A stretch of DNA of 64,000 nucleotides from Silicimonas sp. GTDB taxonomy: Bacteria > Pseudomonadota > Alphaproteobacteria > Rhodobacterales > Rhodobacteraceae. Below are positions 56,864 to 64,000 of this stretch, piece by piece. The translations under genes were made by a program, and so were the position numbers. The notes under the pieces were generated by a model. The model saw only the letters and a program-made list of their open reading frames with translations, had not been told where the DNA came from and did no database searches. The stretch lies in NCBI GenBank assembly GCA_022826205.1, contig JAJDVJ010000163.1:1-64000 (forward strand), in the 5' to 3' direction. Within the stretch, counting starts at the first letter, position 1; each line of letters starts with the position of its first letter.

Positions 56864-58027
56864 ATGCCTGTCATCACGGAAGTTGCCGACCTGAAACGCA
56901 TTTATCGTCGCCGCGTGCCGAGGATGTTCTATGACTACACCGAAAGCGGATCTTGGAGCGAGCAGACCTTTCGCGAAAACACCAGTGACTTCAGCGAAAT
57001 CCGTCTGCGGCAACGGATCGCGGTCGATCTCGCAAATCGATCGGTGGCAACCCGGTTGATCGGCGAGGATGTGGCGATGCCCGTGGTCCTGGCGCCAGTC
57101 GGGCTCTTGGGCATGCAATGCGCCGACGGCGAGATAAAGGCAGCTCGTGCGGCCGAAAGGGCCGGCGTGCCGTTTTGCCTTTCGACCATGTCGATCTGTT
57201 CAATCGAGGACGTGGCCGCGAACACTGACAAGCCCTTCTGGTTTCAGGTCTATACGCTGAAGGACAATGACTTCATGTCGCGCCTCTTGGCACGTGCCCG
57301 GGCCGTTGGCTGCCCTGCAATCGTCATCACGGTCGATCTGCAGGTTCTCGGACAACGCCACAAGGACGTCAAGAACGGCCTTTCGGCCCCTCCGAAGCTT
57401 ACAATGGCGTCAATTGCGAACATGATGACCAAGGTGTCCTGGGGACTGGGAATGCTCGGGACGAAGCGACGTTCCTTTGGCAATATCGTCGGGCATGCAG
57501 AAGGGGTGACCGACCCGTCATCGCTCTCTTCCTGGACAGCGGAGGCATTTGATCCATCACTCAATTGGGACCGGATAAAGGAGTTGATGGACATGTGGGG
57601 AGGAAAGGTGATTCTGAAAGGAATCCTCGACGTGGAGGACGCCGTGACGGCCGCCGAACTGGGCGCCGACGCGATAGTCGTCTCGAACCACGGCGGGCGT
57701 CAGCTCGATGGGGCGCTCTCATCGATCCGGATGCTCCAGCCGATTGTCAGGGCGGTCGGCAGCAAAGCGGAAGTCTGGCTTGATGGCGGAGTTCGCAGCG
57801 GTCAGGACGTGCTGAAGGCTGTGGCACTTGGTGCAAGGGGAGTCATGGTCGGACGCTCCTACGTCTATGGCCTGGGCGCCATGGGTGAAGCTGGCGTGAC
57901 CGCCGCTCTTGATGTCATCAGGAAGGAACTGGACGTCTCGATGGCGCTTTGCGGCCGTCGCGACATCGCCGATGTGGACCGCGAGATTCTTCTCGTGCCG
58001 GAAGGGTACTCCGGCGGGTTTGGCTGA
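56864..58027 (+). CDS. lldD: FMN-dependent alpha-hydroxy-acid dehydrogenase (L-lactate dehydrogenase type)
   Basis: The 387-residue TIM-barrel flavoenzyme has MPVITEVADLKRIYRRRVPR and FYDYTESGSWSEQTFREN at the start, LAPVGLLGMQCADGE, LSTMSICSIEDVA and QVYTLKDNDF. The catalytic VVSNHGGRQLDGALSS (active-site His plus substrate Arg) and the phosphate-binding LDGGVRSGQDVLKAV and GVMVGRSYVYGLGA follow. It oxidises L-lactate or a similar 2-hydroxyacid and passes electrons to the quinone pool. The family also includes glycolate and mandelate enzymes, so the exact substrate is less certain than the fold. Confidence 0.9.
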   Translation: MPVITEVADLKRIYRRRVPRMFYDYTESGSWSEQTFRENTSDFSEIRLRQRIAVDLANRSVATRLIGEDVAMPVVLAPVGLLGMQCADGEIKAARAAERAGVPFCLSTMSICSIEDVAANTDKPFWFQVYTLKDNDFMSRLLARARAVGCPAIVITVDLQVLGQRHKDVKNGLSAPPKLTMASIANMMTKVSWGLGMLGTKRRSFGNIVGHAEGVTDPSSLSSWTAEAFDPSLNWDRIKELMDMWGGKVILKGILDVEDAVTAAELGADAIVVSNHGGRQLDGALSSIRMLQPIVRAVGSKAEVWLDGGVRSGQDVLKAVALGARGVMVGRSYVYGLGAMGEAGVTAALDVIRKELDVSMALCGRRDIADVDREILLVPEGYSGGFG

Positions 58028-58199
58028 GCGTCCCGAGAGTCAGGGGTCAGGATTCCGTGGCGGTGCCGGGCATCGTCACTGTGCCGCCATGGCAATCTCC
58101 CGGCAGCATTCGGGCCCGGCGCAATCGAGCCTGTTGCCTGATCTTGCAATGCTTCAGGTAACGACCGGGGCGTGAGGCCGTCCGTCGCGGCGTGTGTCG

Positions 58200-58688
58200 T
58201 CAGGAGATCTCGGCGAGGATTTCGTCGATTATCTTCATTCCGGCGCCCCAACCCTTGTTGAAGTCGGAAGCGGCGGCGGCGAAGGCGGCCTCTTCCGCGT
58301 CGGTGGCCTCGTGCGGGTCCCAGTTCAGCGTGAGAAGGGTTCCTCCGTCACGGTCCTCCAAGGTCACGGTCGTCAGGAGCGTACGTGGCCAGTCCGGCAT
58401 CATGGGGTTGGCGGTGACTTTCCAATCCTCGTCCGCATTCGACATCAGGAAGACCAGTCGGTCGGTCGGGCTCACTTCGGTGAACTCCATCCGTTGGTTC
58501 ATGGAGCGTTCGCCCATCCTCATTTCGTTCAGCCAGAGGCCGCCGGGCTTGAATTCGAATTCGTGGATTACCGTTTCGACGCCAGGTCCGTACCAGCGCT
58601 GAACCAGGTCAGCCTCGGTCCATGCGCGCCAAACTAGGTCCTTTGGTGCGTCGAAAACGCGGGTCATACTGAAAGGTTGTGAGTTCAT
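58200..58688 (-). CDS. SRPBCC/AHSA1-domain protein
   Basis: The 162-residue START-like protein begins with the family pattern MTRVFDAPKDLVWRAWTEAD and VQRWYGPGVETVIHEFEFKPGG, and ends with a helix (NKGWGAGMKIIDEILAEI). The fold binds hydrophobic ligands; function is usually unassigned, and members often sit next to ArsR regulators, which is not the case here. ATG 58688 has a GGGAAGAA site just upstream. It lies downstream of the TonB receptor gene on the same strand with a 214-bp gap. Confidence 0.88.
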   Translation of the reverse strand: MNSQPFSMTRVFDAPKDLVWRAWTEADLVQRWYGPGVETVIHEFEFKPGGLWLNEMRMGERSMNQRMEFTEVSPTDRLVFLMSNADEDWKVTANPMMPDWPRTLLTTVTLEDRDGGTLLTLNWDPHEATDAEEAAFAAAASDFNKGWGAGMKIIDEILAEIS

Positions 58689-58902
58689 GGGTTCTTCCCT
58701 GTTTGGAGGTCGGTGGACAGTCCGCCTGTTGGCAGTGCAAGACGCGCTCTGCCAGGTCGGCATGGCATCATCATTATGTCGACGGGGAGCACGGCTGGTT
58801 GCTTCTCGGCACGGCGTCTCGTGCATGTCCGGCTTCCTGGTGCCATGACGACCGGGTGGCCGGGCTCACGGCTGCAGAATTCGACGGTCCGGCAGTTCAT
58901 TG

Positions 58903-61398
58903 TCAGAAGCTCTTGTTAAGCGTCAGGAAGAACGTGCGTCCCCAACCGGCTGCCACGGGGCCGTCCACGCTGCTGGGGTTGGCGGTGTCGACGGTGAGAC
59001 CGGCATCGGTGAGGTTGAAGACGCCGGCCGTCATCCGCGCGCCCTCGAGCCCCATCGGCTCGTTCCAGTCCACGGCCAGGTCGTGGCCGGTCCAGTCCTC
59101 GAAGTCGCCGGTGTCCGATTCGTTCCTGAAGCCGGCGCGGTAGTTCACCGTCCAGGTTGCGGTCAGGTTGCGGTGCCGGGCCTCGAACCTGATGCGGGCA
59201 ATGTTCCTGGACGTGGCGTAGCGCACATCGTTTCCCTCGATGCGCCGTTCGGCGTCGGTCACGTGACGCCATGCGCCGCTCAGCCCGATCTCGCCCCAGT
59301 CCGTTTCGAAGTCTGCACGGTACCGGGTCGTGATGCCCGAGATCTCCGTGTCCACGATGTTTGCAAAGCTGTCGTGGATGGTGACGTCGCCGCCGGTACG
59401 CTCGATGCAGTTCGACCGCTGGCCGCCCGAGCATTCATCCAGGTTTCGCATGGCCCAGTCCGGATTGCGAAGTCCCGGGAGACCCGAGCGCGACAGCCGG
59501 TACCATTCCACATCCACGAGATACGGAAGCCTGCGGAACTCGGCGCCGACGGAGAACCTCTCGGTCTCGGAGGGTTCAAGTTGCGGGTTGCCCTCGGTCT
59601 CGCGCGTCACCTGCCTGGGGTTTGGTGCCGCGCAGGCGCTGCGGGGCGCGCTGCCCGGCCCGGGGTCGCACTGGATGTAGGGGTGGTCCTGCGACGCGGT
59701 GCTGTGAAGATGGCGCATGGAGGGAGCCCTGTCTCCCGCGCCCAGGGAACCGCGCAGCGTGACGGCGTCCGTCGCCCGGTGCTCGGCCGCAAGACGGAAT
59801 GACCGCAGTCCGCCCACGTCGTCGTACTCGTCCGCACGGGCCGCGACCCTGAAATCCGTCCTCCCGGTCAGCGGCACCGACATGTCCCCGAACATGCCTG
59901 CGCCCCAGCGCTCTCCGGCAAAGCTGACCCCTCCCGAGCCGAGCACCTTGGTCACGTCGTGGGTCATGCCCGCGTTGTCGCGGAAGCGCAGGATGGAATG
60001 CGACCTGGCCGTGCCCATGTCGAGTCCGGCGGTCCATGCCACCTCGCGGTTGCCAAGTGCCGGCGTCCGCCCTTCAAGCGCCAGCCGGGCTCCATGGGAT
60101 TCCCCGCCAAAATCCTCTTCCTCCTGCAGGCTGGTACGATCAATGGCCTGCTGATGCGCAGCCGGGTCGGCGGGCTCGGACGGGTTCACGACGTCGTAGT
60201 TTCCGTTTGCGATTTCATCCCTGACCCTGTCGGCGTGGACGAATGTGTTCCCGACCAGGGAGCCGTCCAGACGGTACGTGGAGATGGATGCCTCGTACCC
60301 GAGATTCTCCGCCAGCTTTCCGTCAACGCCTGCCACGATGTCGTATTCACTGTAGTCCGTGTGCCAATCGCGGTTTCCGTGGCCGACGAAACGGTGCCCG
60401 ATGGCGAAGACGTCATCGCCGTCCGCGATCACGGAGCCTGCCGCATCGTTGATCTCGTCCAGCAGGCGCGACGTGGGAGCGAAGCTGAAAGTCCCAACGG
60501 ATGGCGCGTAGCGGAACGCCCCATCGCCCCGCCCAAAGTTCGCATGCAGATGGAGACTGTTCCGGTCGTCGAGCGGCTGGTCCAGGCTCACGATCGCGGT
60601 CCGCTGCTCGAATTCGGAAGTGTTCCATGCGATGTTGCCGTACGCGAATCCGCAGCCCTCGTCGCCGTCAACCATGGCGCTTGGCGGATTCCGCAGCGGA
60701 CCGGCATAGCCCTTCGCCGGGTCGCAGTCTCCCAGCGGAACCGTCCTGATGCCCTGGAATTCCCGGTCCTCGTCAAGCTGGACAACCCAGACGGTGTTGC
60801 CGCCGACACTGACGTTCCGGGCTTCGTCGAACGAGCCGCCCTCCTGCCAGGCCGAGCGGCTGAACTCCCGGCTCCGCGACGGGATCTCCTGGCGCCGGAG
60901 AACATCGACTCCGACGGTCATGCGCCCGTCCCCTTCGCCGAGGGGGGCGCCCCAGAAGACGCTGCCTTGCCAACCGTTGCCGCCTTCCTTCCCTGGCATC
61001 CGCGTGACCGCCCGCGTCTCGAAGCCGTCTAGGTCCTTCCGCATCACGACATTGATTGCGCCGTGGACAGCGGCGGCGCCGAACTCGCCCAGGCCCTCCC
61101 CGCCCAGGAGCTCGATCCGCTCGATCGCCGAAAGCGGCAAGGTGTCCAGATCGCAGCTGGTGGAGCAGTAAGGCCTACCGTCGACCAGGACCGGCACGGT
61201 CTGCCCTCCGGCGTAGAAGTACCGGACGATGCCGGTGTCCAGCAGTTCCTCGAGGGTCTGGGCGCCGGACCTCTCGATGAAGTCCCGGTCGCGCGACGTG
61301 ACGACGCGCATGTCCGGTGCAAGCGAGCCGGACCAGACGGAAGTTCCCGCCAGAGCGGCGAGAAGCGACCAAAGCACCAACCGAATCCGAATCCTCAT
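58903..61398 (-). CDS. TonB-dependent outer-membrane receptor
   Basis: The 831-residue protein has a signal-peptide-like start (IRIRLVLWSLLAALAGTSVW), a plug domain and a C-terminal beta-barrel ending in Phe. The plug includes LLDTGIVRYFYAGGQTVPVLVDG, PLSAIERIELLGGEGLGEFG and AAAVHGAINVVMRK. Barrel features include SDTGDFEDWTGHDLAVDWNEP and the final TFFLTLNKSF. It would import a siderophore, cobalamin or carbohydrate using TonB energy. The plug contains an unusual Cys pair (PYCSTSCDLD), and extracellular loops hold more Cys pairs. Base composition appears more GC-rich than the flanks, suggesting possible transfer. No Fur box or dedicated ABC system is adjacent. Confidence 0.9.
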   Translation of the reverse strand: MRIRIRLVLWSLLAALAGTSVWSGSLAPDMRVVTSRDRDFIERSGAQTLEELLDTGIVRYFYAGGQTVPVLVDGRPYCSTSCDLDTLPLSAIERIELLGGEGLGEFGAAAVHGAINVVMRKDLDGFETRAVTRMPGKEGGNGWQGSVFWGAPLGEGDGRMTVGVDVLRRQEIPSRSREFSRSAWQEGGSFDEARNVSVGGNTVWVVQLDEDREFQGIRTVPLGDCDPAKGYAGPLRNPPSAMVDGDEGCGFAYGNIAWNTSEFEQRTAIVSLDQPLDDRNSLHLHANFGRGDGAFRYAPSVGTFSFAPTSRLLDEINDAAGSVIADGDDVFAIGHRFVGHGNRDWHTDYSEYDIVAGVDGKLAENLGYEASISTYRLDGSLVGNTFVHADRVRDEIANGNYDVVNPSEPADPAAHQQAIDRTSLQEEEDFGGESHGARLALEGRTPALGNREVAWTAGLDMGTARSHSILRFRDNAGMTHDVTKVLGSGGVSFAGERWGAGMFGDMSVPLTGRTDFRVAARADEYDDVGGLRSFRLAAEHRATDAVTLRGSLGAGDRAPSMRHLHSTASQDHPYIQCDPGPGSAPRSACAAPNPRQVTRETEGNPQLEPSETERFSVGAEFRRLPYLVDVEWYRLSRSGLPGLRNPDWAMRNLDECSGGQRSNCIERTGGDVTIHDSFANIVDTEISGITTRYRADFETDWGEIGLSGAWRHVTDAERRIEGNDVRYATSRNIARIRFEARHRNLTATWTVNYRAGFRNESDTGDFEDWTGHDLAVDWNEPMGLEGARMTAGVFNLTDAGLTVDTANPSSVDGPVAAGWGRTFFLTLNKSF

Positions 61399-62317
61399 CA
61401 GAACGCCCTTCCTCCTTTGGTCCTCGCTGGCGCCACTTCCTAATGAACATCACCTGCATGCGCAACGGCCGCGTCTGCACATATCGGCGGCAAACTTGGT
61501 CTATGCATCGTGCATTGAAATTCAGGCATGCATTCAGCAAGTGCGTCACGCCACTGCCTTCATCGGATCGGTCCGCCTGATGCGCGACCGTTCCTTGGAA
61601 TCGGGCAGAGACCCCAAGGATTGCTGTAACGAAACGCGTCGAGCTTGGCGCCGGGGCCGCTGCCGAACGTGCGGGCAAGGGTCAACTCGACAGGGTCAGA
61701 GAAATTCGTCCGCTGCGGCATAGATCCCCGCATGCTTGAGTTTGGCTGTCAAAATGGACCCGGTCCCTGTCATTCCGCATTGCCCGCAGTCGTGGTTGTC
61801 CGGATGGATGCCCGAGACCTCGGCGCCGCCGCCACTTCAATTGCCGATCCTTGGCAGCAATTTACCCGGCCTCTTGGACAGGCCTTTACAATGCTTGCTT
61901 GTGAGGAAGGAACTTCTCCGAACAATCCGGCTCATGCGCGAACGCGCATTGCCTAGTTTTGAGGCATGTGCTCGAGCGTCTTCAGCGCGGTCATCGAGTA
62001 GAAAGTCTCTTTCATGGATTGATGCAGCCGAGGGCTGCGCTTCCTTGCGTGTTCCAGACATCTGTGCACATGCCAGCCTTGAGCCGATGCCGAACAAAAC
62101 CGGAAGTCGGATCTGAATTTGGCGAGTGGGTGGCACACAGGAATTTCTTGAACCAATTTCCTCATGCCTTGCCATGATCTTGCCGATGACTGCGACGGTC
62201 ATCGCGCTGTCCCCCAAAAAACCGCTTCACACCCCTACGATTACTCGCTATACGCGCGGCTTCTTGTGGGGCGGACACCCTTGGAGGCTGCCCTGCGTAG
62301 CAATTCGGAGAATACCC
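61399..62317. other. Long intergenic region between divergent TonB receptor and rplY
   Basis: These 919 bases contain no supported gene on either strand. Frames present have low-quality composition. Near 61505-61540 there are repeated GCAT/TGCATT words (tgcattga and tgcattca) that could form part of a regulatory site for the receptor, but I cannot assign one. Promoters for both genes are expected here. Confidence 0.55.
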
Positions 62318-62986
62318 ATGGCAGGCGAGACACCTGATCTTCATGCCTTGGCTCGGACGGGGACAGGCAAGGGGGCCGCCCGTCAGGCTCGCAGAGAGGG
62401 CCTCGTGCCAGGCATTGTTTACGGTGGCGGCGTCGATCCGCTGCCGGTCAACATTCCCTACAACATGCTCTTCAAGAAGTTGAAGGAGGGCCGCTTTCTC
62501 TCGACCCTCTTCAACCTCAAAGTTGATGGCCAGGACGATGTCCGCGTCATCTGTCGCGGCGTGCAACGCGATGTTGTCCGGGACCTTCCGACCCATGTCG
62601 ATTTCATGCGTCTCAAGCGAACATCCAAGATCAACTTGTTCATCGCTGTCGATGTCGTCGGTCAAGACAACTGTCCGGGCATCAAGCAAGGCGGGCTGCT
62701 GGTGATGGTGAGGCCCGAAGTCGAACTGATCGTGACCGCCGACGAAATCCCCGAAAGCATCACGATCAACGTCGAGGGACTCGAGATTGGTGACACGGTC
62801 ACGATCTCCAGCGTGGCGCTGCCCGACGGCACGAAACCCACGATCGACCGCGACTTCGTGATTGCCAACATTTCCGCACCGTCCGGACTTGCCGGTGTTT
62901 CCGACGAAGAAGAGGAAGGCGAGGAGATCGAGGACGAAGAGGTCGACGCCGAAGAGGTGGAAGAGGAAGACGGCGACGACGAATAG
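62318..62986 (+). CDS. rplY: 50S ribosomal protein L25 (Ctc/TL5 type)
   Basis: The 222-residue 5S rRNA-binding protein has an N-terminal L25 domain ([22 protein letters not shown], then [13 protein letters not shown]) and a C-terminal TL5 beta domain ([20 protein letters not shown]). A strongly acidic tail of Glu/Asp follows the domain ([16 protein letters not shown]). ATG 62318 follows a GGAGA site and gives the alphaproteobacterial start [16 protein letters not shown] good terminator follows 23 bp after the stop. The pth gene that often follows is not present. Confidence 0.95.
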   Translation: MAGETPDLHALARTGTGKGAARQARREGLVPGIVYGGGVDPLPVNIPYNMLFKKLKEGRFLSTLFNLKVDGQDDVRVICRGVQRDVVRDLPTHVDFMRLKRTSKINLFIAVDVVGQDNCPGIKQGGLLVMVRPEVELIVTADEIPESITINVEGLEIGDTVTISSVALPDGTKPTIDRDFVIANISAPSGLAGVSDEEEEGEEIEDEEVDAEEVEEEDGDDE

Positions 62987-63008
62987 CCAACCGGTTTTCC
63001 AGGGATTC

Positions 63009-63042
63009 GGCACGGCGCTTTCATGGGCGCCGCGCCCTTTTT
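63009..63042 (+). terminator. Rho-independent terminator of rplY
   Basis: GGCACGGCGC at 63009-63018 pairs with GCGCCGCGCC at 63027-63036, with one A/C mismatch and an 8-nt loop. It is followed by CTTTTT ending at 63042. It lies directly after the rplY stop. Confidence 0.85.
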
Positions 63043-63359
63043 GAGCATTCGACATCGTCAAGTCCGCGCGGTCGTTCAGTTCGTTCCGGCTTGATCGATG
63101 GTTGCCTGCGGGCACCGGCACTGGTGTGCCATCCTTGCAGATTCGCTTCATGGCCGGCGAATTTGTCGCCCATTCCACGACGGTGCGAAACTTCTCCTTC
63201 GGCCAAGCACACGGTGAAGATCAGGAAACCGCGCTGCCGAATTGATCAAGCACACGAAGAACTCGGCCGCACAGCTCCGCAGCACAAAGAAGAGCACCTG
63301 ATGCCAGCGTGAAGTTAGCCCTACGGGTGCCGAATATAGGCACATGCGGACTGTTCGTG
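63043..63359. other. Gap between rplY terminator and the dehydratase gene end
   Basis: These 317 bases lie between convergent genes and contain no recognised gene or repeat. Confidence 0.5.
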
Positions 63360-64000
63360 CTACGGAACCGGAACGCCTCCCGTCATGACCTTTAGAAACC
63401 AGTCCGTGTCGATGTTTCCGCCGGTCAGGATGACGGCGACCTTGCGGCCTGCCATTCGATCCCTTTCCTTGAGCAAGGCCGCCAGCGACGCTGCGCCCGC
63501 GCCTTCGGCGAGATTGTGGATGTCGTGGTAGTAGATGCGAATTGCTTCGGCGATCTGCTCTTCGCTGACAGTGACGATGCGCTCTGCACCGGCGCTGTAG
63601 ATCGCAAGCGCATCTTTCACTGGAACACGAACCGCCATCCCGTCGGCGAAAGTCCGTGCGGAGTTGGTCTCCACCGGCTGTCCGGCTTCGACCGAGAGCT
63701 TGACGGTTTGGGCGTGCTCGCTGACGACGCCCACGATCTGCGTGTTGCGCCCCAGGGCGTCGCGGGCAGCGATGCAGCCACAAATTCCGGAGCCGCAGCC
63801 GACAGGAACGTAGAGCGCGTCGAGATCGGGAACGGCAGTCAGAAGTTCGTAGGCATACGTCGATACTCCACGGACCAGTTCCTTGTGAAAAGGCGGCACA
63901 AATGTCAGCCCCTCAAGTTCAGCGACCCTGAGCACCTCTTCTCTGGCCTCGTCGAAATCGTGGCCATATTCCACGAGTTCGGCGCCGAAGGACTTCATGG
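63360..64000 (-). CDS. PLP-dependent threonine/serine dehydratase (partial, 5' end outside window)
   Basis: The visible 213 residues are the C-terminal two thirds of a fold-type II PLP enzyme of the threonine dehydratase/serine racemase group. KSFGAELVEYGHDFDEA corresponds to an internal segment of the family. Also present are VPPFHKELVRGVSTYAYELL, the phosphate/PLP loop YVPVGCGSGICGCIAA, and the ending VAVILTGGNIDTDWFLKVM. The first Met at 63998 is therefore internal, and the PLP lysine (SFKxR region) lies beyond the window. The enzyme deaminates threonine or serine, or hydroxy-aspartate-like substrates. Confidence 0.9.
   Translation of the reverse strand, partial: MKSFGAELVEYGHDFDEAREEVLRVAELEGLTFVPPFHKELVRGVSTYAYELLTAVPDLDALYVPVGCGSGICGCIAARDALGRNTQIVGVVSEHAQTVKLSVEAGQPVETNSARTFADGMAVRVPVKDALAIYSAGAERIVTVSEEQIAEAIRIYYHDIHNLAEGAGAASLAALLKERDRMAGRKVAVILTGGNIDTDWFLKVMTGGVPVP

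Noticed and set aside
62162-63178. Minus-strand frame of 338 codons across rplY
   Set aside because: It is antisense to ribosomal protein L25, passes through its terminator, and has no resemblance to known proteins.

Overview
The window looks like chromosomal DNA from a GC-rich alphaproteobacterium, most likely of the Rhodobacterales. This rests on gene content and order: a mraZ-rsmH-ftsL-ftsI-murE-murF-mraY-murD cell-wall cluster with a long leader; fnrL directly upstream of ccoNOQP-ccoGHIS; divergent fsa and priA; a TIGR02300 (FYDLN-acid) gene next to tRNA-Ala(GGC); and L25 with an acidic tail. The assignment is an inference, because no 16S gene is present.

Layout. 1-3.0 kb: a small HTH/PIN toxin-antitoxin-like pair followed by an IS1634-family insertion sequence. 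3.0-6.8 kb (minus): a TRAP transporter operon dctP-dctQ-dctM whose last gene is a translationally coupled glutathione S-transferase. 7.6-11.1 kb (plus): a PYROXD2-like FAD oxidoreductase, an apparent remnant of a second copy, a fragment resembling the C-terminus of TnpB, and a class V aminotransferase-fold enzyme. 11.5-12.9 kb: a photolyase. 13.0-22.8 kb (plus): the division and peptidoglycan cluster, preceded by TGGGA repeats that resemble MraZ boxes, a promoter and a structured leader of about 300 nt, with a small ORF coupled to murD. 22.9-29.3 kb: fsa, priA, an MFS transporter, msrA and prmA.

29.3-38.3 kb (minus): the cbb3 oxidase module. FnrL, an oxygen-sensing Fe-S regulator, lies upstream of a near-perfect FNR box, then ccoNOQP (the oxidase) and ccoGHIS (copper delivery and assembly; ccoS is only 50 codons). 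38.5-39.9 kb: a type II haloacid dehalogenase and a cytochrome b561. 40.0-47.5 kb (minus): a LacI-regulated carbohydrate uptake and catabolism operon (lacI, binding protein, two permeases, GH32/43-like hydrolase, ATPase, 2-hydroxyacid dehydrogenase-like protein) with three overlapping operators in front of lacI and a strong stem-loop after the binding-protein gene.

47.9-58.7 kb: tRNA-Ala, TIGR02300, a ceramidase-like membrane protein, a YgjP-like metallopeptidase, a GntR regulator, a phytanoyl-CoA dioxygenase-like enzyme, aroA, an isolated hisH-hisF-like pair whose HisF lacks the usual catalytic Asp130, an FMN-dependent L-lactate dehydrogenase-like enzyme and an AHSA1/SRPBCC protein. 58.9-64.0 kb: a large TonB-dependent receptor, L25 with a clear terminator, and a threonine/serine dehydratase cut by the window edge.

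Several intergenic stretches are long (0.4-0.9 kb) and show no recognisable gene. With the remnants listed, they suggest a genome with some decay and rearrangement. No CRISPR array, prophage or biosynthetic gene cluster was seen. The most unusual items are the orphan HisH/HisF-like pair with Gln130, the dcw leader, the small ORF before murD and the triple LacI operator.
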